Positions 11,866 through 25,000 of a stretch of DNA of 64,000 nt are shown piece after piece. The position numbers and the translations under genes are program-made. The stretch comes from Mytilus edulis (Eukaryota; Mollusca; Bivalvia; Mytilida; Mytilidae): positions 67,435,957 through 67,499,956 of the forward strand of contig NC_092357.1 in NCBI RefSeq assembly GCF_963676685.1, written 5' to 3'. A model generated the notes under the pieces. That model saw only the letters and a list, made by a program, of their open reading frames with translations, was not told where the DNA came from and searched no databases. Every line of letters begins with the position of its first letter. The stretch's first letter is position 1.

Positions 11866-12129
11866 TAACTTTCTATCATTACAGAACTGAACAAAAAAAA
11901 AAATGACACGACGGGCACCGTACACGGTGCAGTGTACGGATTGATAGTTTAGTCTTAGTTGCATGATTTTTTTTATTAGTTGTTAATGGCTTTGAACTAG
12001 CTGTCAGATATCTGCGAGTACTTTCAGATCTGTTCATTGTGTCTTTTTATGTCGGGATGTATAAGTACCGGGCCACGTCCACTTGTATTTTTTTCCATCT
12101 GATGAGTTAATCCTTTTTCAACTGATTTT

Positions 12130-12475
12130 TATAGTTCGTTCTTATGTTGTACTGTTATACCACTGTCCCATGTTAGGGGGGGGGGGGTTGGGATCCCGCT
12201 AACATGTTTAACCCCGCCACATTATTTATGTATGTGCCTGTCCCAAGTCAGGAGCCTGTAATTCAGTGGTTGTCGTTTAGTTTTAGTTAGTTTTCTCGTT
12301 TGAATTGTTTTACATTGTCTTATCGGGGCCTTTTATAGCTGACTATTCTGTATAGGCTTTGCTCATTGTTGAAGGCCTTACGGTGATAACTTATAGTTGT
12401 TAATGTCTGTGTCATTTTGGTCTTTTGTGGATAGTTGTCTTATTGGCAATCATACCACATCTTCTTTTTAAATAT
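12130..12475 (+). repeat. Interspersed repeat family E
   Basis: A run of 12 G, then 'gttgggatcccgctaacatg', 'cctgtcccaagtcaggagcc', 'gttttctcgtttgaattgtt', 'ccttttatagctgacta' and 'ggcaatcataccacatcttc'. Other copies: 7490-7660 (-), 13285-13545 (+), 15518-15760 (-), 17340-17550 (+), 22165-22260 (+), 27065-27300 (+), 42315-42430 (-), 45640-45740 (+), 46262-46562 (-) and 59800-59990 (+). This is the most abundant family in the window and is non-coding. Confidence 0.75.
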
Positions 12476-13011
12476 TACATTTTAAACATGTTTTTGTGAA
12501 CTAGTGTTAACACTATAAACATTTAAACCGAACGAAATGCGTTTTTGATGTTTAAAATAATGATTTGCATAAATTGATTTTGATTTAATGGTTCACCTCA
12601 TAACAGAAAGAGAAAAAAAAATATTGATGATTATACAATATATTTGCGTTACTAAATGATAAAATCGTGCACAGAAGGCTAAGTTTATGATATATACATG
12701 CATTGGTTCAAGAATTCAATAAACATCATGTTTCACTTAATGTATAAACATATTAATAATATTTAATTTTTAGTTCATTATTTCCATTCTTCCTCCTTTT
12801 AAAACGTTGAGCATGTCCAACACTCGATTACTACATTTACCAGACAGTTTGTTAATCCCAGGTATCGTATCTTAGAGTGATTTAGCAGCAACATGACATC
12901 ATCTTAAAACATGAAAATGATCAATAAAAGGTTTTAGATTTGTTCCTCTGCAAATAAGATACGCTGGCATTCTGATTATAATCATTGTCAATTATGAGAC
13001 ATTCAGTCGAG

Positions 13012-13073
13012 TTATTTGCTTAATTGTGGTGCAACATTCACTTCGTGTTCAATTTCAACTTCAAAAGCCATTC
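13012..13073 (-). CDS. Roco-HEPN gene terminal exon
   Basis: 62 nt: acceptor tattttcag, phase 1 in, 19 further codons (GMAFEVEIEHEVNVAPQLSK with the split Gly) and TAA at 13012-13014. The phase fits the HEPN exon donor exactly. A weak ATTAAA (minus) at 12762-12767 could serve as a poly-A signal. Acidic tail, no domain. Confidence 0.7.
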
Positions 13074-16000
13074 CTGAAAATAAAACTAATCATCAAAACA
13101 CTGAAGCTATATTGATGCATGAAATTCTATTTTAAAAATCAAAGATCATATATCATAATTTTTTGGCAATATTACAATTTCAACGAAACATACACAAGTA
13201 ATGCTTAAGCAATACAGACTATAAGTAATATCGGGAATCCTTCATCAACCTGCTTCAACAAAAAGCCCTCTGATAACATACTTCATTATGTATGCATGTG
13301 CCTTTCCCAAGTCAGGAGCCTGTAATTCAGTGGTTGTCGTTTGTTTACGTTTTACATATTTGTTTTTCGTTTAATTTTTGTACATAAATATGGCCGTTAG
13401 TTTTCTCGTTTAAATTGTTTTACATTGTCATTTCAGGGCCTTTTATAGCTGACTATGCGGTATGGACTTTGCTCATTGTCGAAGGCCGTACGGTGACCTA
13501 TAGTTGTTAATTTCTGTGTCATTTTAGTCTCAATCAATAATCAATCATCGTCTTCGTATACATCTACTTAGATATGACTTCATTATTTTTGACATAATTT
13601 TAGCCCATCTACCTTATTATAGGAAGACTGATTGATTATTGATTTATAGTGAGTTGCTGCTTACAAGTGAGCTATTAAATCAAGAGTTCCTAGTGGTAAA
13701 GTTTAAATCTTCCCTTCGTCAATTTTACGGACACTATCATAAGTTAAGTTAGGGTAAAGGTCATTTATATTTCGATTTTTTAAAGTAGTATATCTCAAAT
13801 TGTGGGAAAAATGTTTTGGTTTAACTCTATATGTTTTGAAACGGTGCCATTTTTGACGAAAGATTTTGATGGACCTAATAACAAAACATAGCTCACATAT
13901 GTTATGAACCTTTTGTGATTACTGAATTTCATGACATACTCAAACAGGTAAACAGTACAGTAAAGTCGTCAATAACTACCGATAAGACTAGCTAACTAAA
14001 TATACTCATCATAGATACGAGGATTGAAGTTTTGTCTTTGTATATAAACATTTCATTATCAAGGAAATCTGACGAATTAAAACATATTTACCTGATTTGA
14101 TATGTTCAATCTGACGATGGACAACTTTCACTTCCTCTTCTGAAATAGTTTTTGCAACAATTTCGTTAAAATGATATATATACAGCTTGACTGGTTTGTT
14201 ATGTAGATCAAACCTTGATAACAGATCATCTAGAATTTTACACAAGTCAGTATATCGTTTTTCGTCAATTTTAAATGTCTCAGAATGAAATATTTCATTT
14301 CTTGTTAATCGTATGCGCTCAATATCATCTCCAATAGATATGTCTGTAGACTGAATGTTGTGCCATAGACCACCCCATCCATTACTTGGAGTATGCTTAT
14401 TAATTCTTCTTTGCTCACTGTACAAATATGTTATATCACAATCACTCCTAGTACGAACGAATGTTTTATCTTGTTTCAATAAATCATACAAAACATTAGT
14501 AAGGATATTCAGCACAATCATCCCCATTTTTGCAAAGTTAAACTCCTCCTTGGTCAACTGAAAATTAATAAATAGTGAAATGAAAAGCGTTGTCAAATTT
14601 CCTGATCCCTAAAATATTTTGAAAACAGTTCAAATATGGTTTTACATCAAATAAAAGATTAAAATAGAATGTTGCATGCAATAGTAAAAGTGTCGCCTGA
14701 TAAAACGCCACACATTATCAACTCCATCATAAACAAATAAGCTTTTAAGTGGATTGAACAATGTGTCATTAATGGTGATGGAATAAATTGAATAAAGTAT
14801 AACAATGATTCTTCTATCCAAAACCAAATACCTTCATATTTTGATAAAATAGAACCAACTACTATTTCGAATTCTATATAAAAAAAGCAGATATTTTATT
14901 TCTAATTATACGTCAGTTATATTAGACGTCAATATAGAAAATAATGTTCCTTCTACTTCAGACTGTGAAACATCTAGTATAAGATATGTTCCCTATGGTC
15001 ATGCCATTACAGGAGACCTCAACATCGTCGAAGACCGTGAGGTCAAAACTTTTCTTAAGAAAGGACCGACATATCGTCCTCCATTCATAATAGATTGGAA
15101 ACTTTGTCGTCATTTCATCAAAGTCTGCCTACTATAAAAATTGGTGTAAACGTGAAAAATTTGATAAAAAATCTCTAGATAGTTATTTGTTTAAATTATG
15201 AATATTGTTAATATTCGTATATCTCATTTTGAAAACAATTTTGAAATTAATAATAGGGTCCATGATACTTCCATTTCTAGACTTAAAAATAAACTCTGAA
15301 GTACTCGCACTAAGTACTAATAAAGCTCACGAAAATAATAATTTTTGGAATGTTGAATATTCTTTAATGGTTTTAAATTAAAAAAACATAGTCCTTTTAA
15401 TGCTGTTGATAGCAATGTTTTTTTTAGAAAAAGAAAAAGTTTTTTCATGTTTAATCAAATAGTCTTTTAAAATATATAATTGCAAATTTATTTTCTGTAA
15501 CTCGTTTAAATATATAAAAAAGAAGATGTGATATGATTGACAATTAGACAAATCTCCACAAGAGACCACAACATGCACAATGACACAGAAATTAACAATT
15601 ATAGGTCATCGTACGGCCTTCAACAATGAGCAAAGCACACACTGAATAGTCATCTAATATAGGCACCGACATGACATTGTTAAACAATTAAAACGAGAAA
15701 ACGAACAGCCTGATTTATGTACAATAATGAACGTGACCGGGAACTTTTATATACCAACAATAAAAAGAGACTAAGTACATACATGTATCTGAGAGTACTT
15801 GCAGTTACTGACAGCTAGATCAAAACCACTAACAACTAATAAAAAATAAAGCCTTTTTCTGCAACGAAAATGGAAAGTAAGCTAGATACACTTACTGAAA
15901 ATGTAGAGATATGATTGAAGCTTTAATTTTTTTTCTGGGCAACACAAATGTACGTTCCGGCACAAACTGCGCCCCTTTAATAGCAGTTTTATTAATCGTG

Positions 16001-19000
16001 TATTTCTCTGAGTCGCAATCTATCACCAAACTCAGTAAAGTCACGTCATTCATTGTTACATTTGGTTGATACATTCAACAATACCTGCCGTTATCTGGAT
16101 GATATGTTTTCGTTAAATAATTCAGAGTTCTATAAATATGCTACCGAAATTTACACTAAAGAACTTACTTTGGCTATATCTAACATTAACAGAAGTAGTT
16201 GTCTCTTTCTAGATTGAGACATTTCAATTTCTAAAGGGAAACTCCACACTAAAATTGACGACAAAAGAAACAATTTTTCATTCCCTATTGTTAAATTTAC
16301 TTTTTTAAACGGCGATGTTCCTTTGGCTCCATTATACGGTGTTTATATATCCCAGCTTGTTCGTTATGCTTGTGTGTGTAGTGATGTCATAGATTTTAAC
16401 GAACGTAACAAATGCATCACTCGAAAATTGTTTAGTCAGGGATTTCGATACCATAAATTACTTAAAACTTTTACTAAATTTTTTCATAGATACAAAGATT
16501 CATTAGTAAATTTAGCTGTAAAAACTTATTAAAAACGTTATTTCACATTCAAAATTTTACGGTAATATTGTACTGAAAGAGCGGAAATCAGTACGTGATC
16601 CGTGTAAACTCATCGAACCTTTAAACAAACTTTAAGTTATTAGTAAAGGTTATCTTACCAATATTGTAATAATATCTTTAAATATAGTTTACATTTGCAC
16701 AAATATCGATTTTGTCAGCAGCAACTTAAATCATAACTAAAAGGACATGGAATTTTTACCTAGGAATATTATTGACATGGACATAATTTCCCAGAATTAC
16801 AAAATGGACACACAGCTCTTCAACAATATTAAAACATAACATTTTCATATATTCACCTTTAAAATTTTGATCTAAGAATATTAGTCTGGGGACATTAATT
16901 TTATCAAAAATATAAATATATTATAACTCTTAAACATTATTAAAACATAACATTAACATTTTCATTGTTTATATACAATTAAATTTATGATAGGATTTTA
17001 TAGGACTCGATTTCCTGGGAAGAATACTCTGGGGACATAGATTACCAACATTGGACTAAATATCCTTAAATCTAGTAAATTCTGTAACCATGGACTTTTG
17101 ATATTAGAAATATGTGTACGCTTAGGCACATTTCAACAGTACACATTGATCACTTACATATGCTCATTGTGATAATATGTCTTTTGATTGAGTTTCAATC
17201 GATGTTTTATAGTGTGTCTTTCTATGTTGTGATGTTACACTATTGCTATAAGGGTGAATGTTTGGTACCATTAAAACGTTTAAACCCGCTGCAATTGTTT
17301 GCACATATCCGAAGTCCGGAATCTGATGTTCAGAAGTTATAGTGTTTCTCGTGTTTTACATAGATCAGACCATCGGTTTGCCCCGTTTGAATTGTTTTAC
17401 ACTAGTATATTTTGGGGCCCTTTATAGCTTGCTCTGCGATGTGAGCCAAGGCTACGAGTTGAAGAAAATACTTTGACCTATCATGGTTTACTTTTAAATT
17501 GTGACTTGGATAGAAAGTTGTCTCATTGGCACTTATACCAAATCTTCTAACATCTATTTTACTGTACAAGACGCTCATTTCAATCCTTTCTTGTTTATTC
17601 AGGAGACACATTCAATCAAGACAATCATGACAGGAAAAGTATATGCTAAAATATTTTGTTGCTGGTTCTTGTTGTTAAGATGCATACTATTACATAAACA
17701 ATTGACAGTTAAGTATCTTTTCGTATAATCATTAAATCCTCACTACATTTAGGCATTACATACCCCTGTTGAATTGCCAGGTCTAGTTGACTCTTCAAAT
17801 ACATTTGAAAATGCGTGCACTTCAGTTTTGAAAAAGCAGCGCACCTAAAAAAAAAAAAAACACATGTTAAGTGAAAATGAAAATTAATTTTCAATTTCAA
17901 TAACAATTATAATAATTTTGTATAGGTCGCACTTTGTAAATACAGCTGTTACTTAAAGGAGGACGAAATATACCAGAGGGACAGTCAAACTCATGGATTA
18001 TAAATACACTGACAACGCTATGGCTAAAAAAGAAAAAAAAAGACAAACATACAAATAATGGCTACAGTACACAAGACACAACATAGAAACTAAAGACTAA
18101 GCAACACGAACCTCACCAAAAACCGAGGTGCTCCGGAAGAGTAAGCAGATCCTCTCCACATGTGGCACCCGTCGTGTTACTTATGGTAATACAAATCCGG
18201 TAAATAGTCTTCTTTAGTAGATCAAATTCGTAAATAGGGAAGGGGATTGTAGTAACGAAATAAGAAACATATCCGATATCATATGTGAAACGGTTATTCC
18301 ATATCGATCAATTAACTCGCGATGGCTTCCGTAAAATTTACGAAGGGATGATTTCAACTTCACCATTTGGAACTTTTGGTTTAAAAGCTTCCTTGTGAGC
18401 AGCAACCTTCTAGAGGCATAACTTTTGAATGTTACCAGCAAAGAAACATATTGTTGCGGTGAACATTGAAGAAGGCCCAAATTGAAGGTAGGGGTAGTTT
18501 AGCATTTACGTACAAGTTTAAATACTAACAAGTTCGGGGCACATAAATGTTGAAAATATGCAGCACAGCCCTATCTTTTGAACTTTTGAAAAAATTGTAA
18601 TGCATATCAACCATTCTAGGATATTTTTTTTACGAAGCTAAATAGTGAAATTGGGCCAGCACAGTTTTAGCCGCAAAGGCAGTTCATATAGGAACTTCAT
18701 TGTCTATATTTACAGAAATACAATCTTTAGTATTGTTTTATTTGTCTTTTTGAATATTACTTTTACTGGTTTTTTTGTAATATCCATTTGATGTGTCTCG
18801 GTACTTGTACATTCCGTCATTGTGTTATTGTGTTATGGTAAATTTTTGAATTGTTGTCTTTCACTTTTGCTTAAGGGCTTTGCCTATATGCCCTTTTAAG
18901 TTTCTTTGTTACATATTTGTTTGTTTTTGAAGTGATTTAGATAACAACACAAAGTTGACTGTTGCTCCCTTATTTTGACATCTTTACCTTTAAAAAATAA

Positions 19001-22000
19001 AATTGTGAATGGAGATTGGGAGTATGTCAAAGAGACAACAACTCTACCAAAAATCAGAAAACAGTCGAAGATGTGTTGTCAATACAAAAATAAAATCCGC
19101 ATTCGAAGGCATGCTTCAGCTGGTCCTTAAAAAACATGTATCAGTTCAGTGATAATGGACGTCATACTAAACTCTAAACTTAAAATATAAATGAAATTAA
19201 AACAACAAAAAAAAAACAACGTAGAAGACTAGGATCTCAGTTAAGGAAACTAGTCCAGTACACATGAATGGAGTCCGTTAATAAATCTACCATGTTTTAA
19301 ATGTTATATTGTATCGAAATGAAAAGTATGTATAGGGTATACAACGCACTCAAGAACATCTGTAATTCAAAAGTATCATTTATCAACACCTTAAGAAGCA
19401 CAATCATCCTATTAAATATTTAGCAGTTCAACCTTTAGAAGTAGTAAATAAGCAGCCTGATAAATCTCATTCAAAGTTTGTACGATGACGGAAAAAAGTT
19501 TAATTAAATTGGATTAAAAAATTACAGACAGTCTACCCTCTCGTTCTTAATGATAATATCATGGGGATTGGTAATATATCTAAAACCGATTCCGTTAACA
19601 TTTTGGATATAGTTTCTAAAACTGTTCGTAAAAACCGTTCTCACGGTCGTAGAACAAATCGCAATCAAAGAAAATTTCGGACCAATCATACCAATATTTC
19701 GGACCTAATTTCTATTTAAAAAAACAACGGCAGACATTATCTGTTAACAAAGCTCTGTTCAATACCGGTTAATAAGTTAAATAAAATTTTAGAGGATTGC
19801 AACACAATTTCATATAGCAGTCCTAAGTATGAAATTGTTCAAATTATTATGGCATATTGTTATTCTAAACTATTTCCCAAAATTGATCGCCCTGAAGATC
19901 ATAAAAAACATTTTATTAAAATAAAGTATGTCAATAAAGGTTTTGATTTTATAAATATTGCAGGTATATTTAACGACCATTCTGTTAAAGAACAAATTCC
20001 TTGATATTTTGACAATACTGAGCTACCTCTTATTTGTTATATTTACAAGAAATCTACCCGGACATTTGTGTTTAATTATAGTCAATTGTGTAAAGATGTT
20101 AATATCAGTGAAAATACACCTACTTCATGTAACTGTAGTAATTTCGAATAAATTTATGGACCCATTTCCCATGTTATAACAGGAGATCTTAACCTCGTTC
20201 GAGACCGAGAGTTAAAATCATTCCTCAGTAAAGGACCTAAATATCGTTCCCCGTCAATCATAAATTGGAATGAGTGTCGTAATATCATCCACGACTCACT
20301 CCATACTTACTGTATGAAATGGATAAAACGGGAAAAAGCTGACAAAAAATCTTTGGACTCTTTTTTCAATTCAGTAATGAAGATAGTTGATATACGTATT
20401 CAACATTTTAAAGAACGTTTTACTATAAACAATAACCACAATAAACCTATTTCTCGTATCAAACATAAACTAAAAGAACTAGCCAAGGAATTTGTTTTTG
20501 TCCCGGCCGATAAAGCTGCTTATAATATTATTATTGTTTGACGTAAATTTTACATTGAGGTTCTGAAAAAAGAAATCACCAATTCACCAACATTCTAACT
20601 GACTCCATTATCAGAAAACGACATATGTAACAAACATAAACTTTAAGCTACCGCTTTACAAGCAGAACCAAATACAATGAAAGTTCCAACTATGTATTGG
20701 CTTCTGAAGCTACACAAAACACCTTACAGATATAGATTTATTTCGTCTTCAAGCCATTGTTCCACTGCTAAATTGTCTATTCTTCTTACCAGCACACTCG
20801 GTACAATCAAAAACCTGATAATAAATTGTTCCAATAAAGCCTTCGAAAATAGTGGAATTACTTACTTTTGGAGTGTCAAGAACTCGTTGGAAGTACTTGA
20901 TAAATTGCATGCTTATATTGGTAATTTTGAATCTGTTCAAAGTTTTGATTTTTCTACCCTGTATACCACATTGCCTCATATTCTCATTAAGAAAAAATTC
21001 ACACACCTAATTAAATGGGCATTTAAAAAGTCAGAATGTGAATATATATGTTCAAACTCTTTTAGGTCATTTTTTAGTAGCAATACACTAAAAAACTATG
21101 TCAATTGGACATGCTTTGATACTATAAATGCCCTTGAATTTTTACTAGATAACATTTTTGTTCGCTTTGGGGACTCCGTATATCGTCAGGTTATCGGAAT
21201 TCCAATGGGGACTAACTGTGCACCACGTATTGCGGACCTGTTTTTGTATTGCTATGAGTTACAATGTATGACAAAAATAAGCAAAGACCTATCGAACCAA
21301 CATCTGATAAACAAATTTAATAATACTTTTAGATATTTGAATGATATTTTGGCTCTCAATAATGACGACTTCAGTATGTTTACTAAAGAAATTTATCCTG
21401 TTGAACTTACTTTAAATAAAACTAATACTAACAATGACCACTGCCCTTTCCTCGATCTTGATATCTATATCACTAACGGAAAGCTGAATACTAAAATTTA
21501 CGATAAAAGAAATTATTTTTTATTTCCTATCGTTAATTATCCATTTGTAGATGGTGACGTTCCCTTGTCACCATCTTACGATGTTTATATATCTCAACTT
21601 GTACGATTTGCTCGTATATGTAACAATGTTTTAGATTTTAACGAGAGAAATTTATGTATTACTGAAAAATTATTACACCAAGGTTTTTGATATCACAAAC
21701 TAGTCAAAACATTTACTAAATTTTATCATCGGTACGTAAATATAGCTCAACATGCAGACTTCTTATACGTTCAGGTATTTCACATCCATGTTTTATGGAA
21801 ATATTCTTTATAAAGCGCAAAGGTGTCAGTATTCACCTCAGAAACTAACAAAATCTTTGAATAGACTTATTACTAAAGAAGGGATATAGTTACGATACTG
21901 TTGTCAGGTCATTATATATTGCATATTTTGGCGTTAATATTGATTCACTTATAGGGTCTTTTCATCGGACCTAAACACATTTATTCAAAAACCAGTTGTT

Positions 22001-25000
22001 GGCATGACACGGGTTATGTTCTTCTCACATATGTTATGATGGTATGATACTAAACCCCTAACGGGGAGGATTGTGCCTGATGTTCATATGACATCTTCTG
22101 ACATCAGACTCGGACTTCTCTTGAACTGAACTTTAATATGCGTATTGTTATGCGTTTATTTTTCTACATTGGCTAGAGGTATAGGGGAGGGTTGAGATCT
22201 CACAAACATGTTTAACCCCGCCGCATTATTGCGCCTGTCCCAAGTCAGGAGCCTCTGGCCTTCGCTAGTCTTGTATTATTTTAATTTTAGTTTCTTGTGT
22301 ACAATTTGGAAATTAGTCTGGCGTTCATTATCACTGAACTAGCATATATTTGTGTAGGGGCCAGCTGAAGGACGCCTCCGGGTGAGGGAATTTCTCGCTA
22401 CATTAAAGACCTGTTGGAGACCTTCTGCTGTTGTTTTTGCATAGGGGATAATAGGGGATAACAAGAATGTGTCCCCAGTACACGAATGCCCCACTCGCAC
22501 TATCATTTTCTATGTTCAGTGGACCGTGAAAAAGTGGGTAAATCCTCTAATTTGGCATTAAAATTAAAAAGACCATATCATAGGGAACATGTATACTAAG
22601 TTTGAAGTCGATTGGACTTCAACTTCATCAAAAACTACCTTGACCAAAAACTTTAACCTGAAGCGGGACGGACGGACAAACGAACGGACAGATAAACGAA
22701 CGGACGGACGAACGGACACACAGACCAGAAAACATAATGCCCCTCTTCTATTGTAGGTGGGGCATAAAAATCTGTCACTCAATTATGTTAAAAATAAGCA
22801 TTGCAGTAAAGGAGGGGAAAATGGGTCCCTTCCCAGTGCCGTGCCAAAAAAAGCAGTATTATACTTAATAATCTAAAGACATATGATATTGTTCAGAAAA
22901 GTGTCAACTAATAATTAATGAGATTATTCTTTCTAAACCTATAAAAATTGAGAGTTTTTAAATGTTAAATACACAAGTTATGTATTGAACAGTTTGTTTT
23001 ATTTTCTAACCTTAGTTGCAATTATTTGGTTTATTCTTGTGGTTTCTGGTCTGACATTTGTTTCTGTAATTTCTTCTGAACTCTGAAACATTTGAAATGA
23101 TATTCAAAACATTTATCAGGATCATGCAATGGCCACATCTATATACAAGAGACATATTGTCTTGAAAATCTTTAGTTAATTATGAATTCCAGAAAAAAAA
23201 GAACAATATACATTTACAGGTAAAGCATGTAAAGTGTAACACAAAATATTAAAACTGGAATTTTACAAAATATCATAACTTTTTAGAAATGATGTCAACT
23301 AACTCCTATTATCGTACAAAACAATCGTTTAAAAAAGTGAAAATCTCTAGTTGAAAAACTTATACGATATTTTCCAATATTTTTTCCTTTTTATCTTTTA
23401 TTATGTCACCTTGACGGAGGTCGGGTGACATATTGTTATTGCACGATTCTTTTTTATCTTTATTATGTCACCTGGGTGACATATTGCTCTCTGTTTCTTT
23501 TTCTGTATTATTATTATTATACTTCCACCTATTTTGTCCGGCAGTTTTCTCGGAGCCAATGGAACCAATCTTAATGAAAGTATAACATGTATAATGAGGA
23601 ATGTCGGGTTGCAGTAGCTCTTTAGAACATAAAAAATGGCTGCCGTTACCATGGAAACGGAACAAATGTGAAAAAAATACACTTTTTGGTTTTGGTGGAT
23701 TATTTGGATATGTTTAAACACAGAATCATTATATGATGATACAATGTAGATGCCCACTATATACTGGTTTTGGTATGATTTTGGCAATCATTGGAACTAC
23801 TATGTTGTCATGGAAACGACACAAAAATGTTCAAAATATCAAAACGCTCCAAATTTCATAAAACTTCACAGTAACGATTAGCAACATTGGTAGATGTGGA
23901 ATCTGGCGTTGAGATTCAAAAATGTCTTCTGTTACCATGAAAACAATGCCAAAAAGGTCAAAATGCTCCAAAACCTTAAAGTGGCATTTACTTTCTTAAA
24001 ATGGTAGGTGAAATCGATTGAAACTTTGATAGTGTGTTCCCTTCCATGTACTAATGTGGTATCTGTTATTACATTTTGGGAATGGTCTTTCTTTGTTACC
24101 ATAGGAACCATCAATAATGTCAAAAATTTCAAAAATTTCAAAATGCTCAAAAATTTATGAAAATTAATGTGATTGATTCACACATTTTGTCCATACAATT
24201 TTCTTACATTTGTATGGACCAATTGTAATGGAACTATGCCATAATGTAAACCACCATTGCAAGAAATGCAGTGAGAATTTGCACTTCCAAGATGGCCACT
24301 GTTACCATGGAAACAGTAAAAGAGTGAAAAAATGAGATTTTAGTTTTTAGTAGATAATTTGAGTTTGCCTGAACATTGGATCATCATTTTTTTATACTTT
24401 GTAGCTGTCCTCGATTTACATGTTTTGGATGATTTTGGATATCTTCAGATCTATAATGTTGCCATGGTAACTGAACAAAAATATCAAAATTTTAAAAATT
24501 CTTTAAAAATGTTTATAACTATGCAGAACGCTTGACTAGCAAATCCAGATGTGGCATTTCACTTTGGAATTTCCAAAATGACTGCCATTACCATGGAAAC
24601 AAGGCAAACATATCGAAATGCTCAAAACTAATTGAAACCTTAAAAAAATGGTAAACACCAAACATAGATGTTGCCTTTGACTTTCTTATTTTCAAAATAA
24701 CCGCCGTTGCCATGGAAACAGCACAATTGTTGAAAATTGAAAAACGTACAGAATGCTATGAAAACCAATATACAAATCGGTTGTAATGCATATATGTGCA
24801 TTCACTGATGGAAAATGTCGAAATAACTGCCGTTTAGTGGCAATTGGGGAACCAGGGTGACATCTGTTATTGCTTGCAATGGGAATTCTAGTTAGATTTC
24901 TTATTATATTTTTACTTTCTAGCTAAATTCTAGTTAACCTTTGCTGTCGTCTCTTTAAAATCAACTTTCATGTATATCATTCAATGAATATCTAAGCAGA

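Noticed and set aside
22564..22782. Minus-strand open frame with repeated Val-Arg-Pro-Ser
   Set aside because: It is the translation of the ggac/gaac simple repeat at the end of an inverted-repeat element.
23401..23787. 128-codon minus-strand open frame
   Set aside because: It lies wholly inside the repeat with gttaccatggaaac modules and shows no domain or splice pattern.
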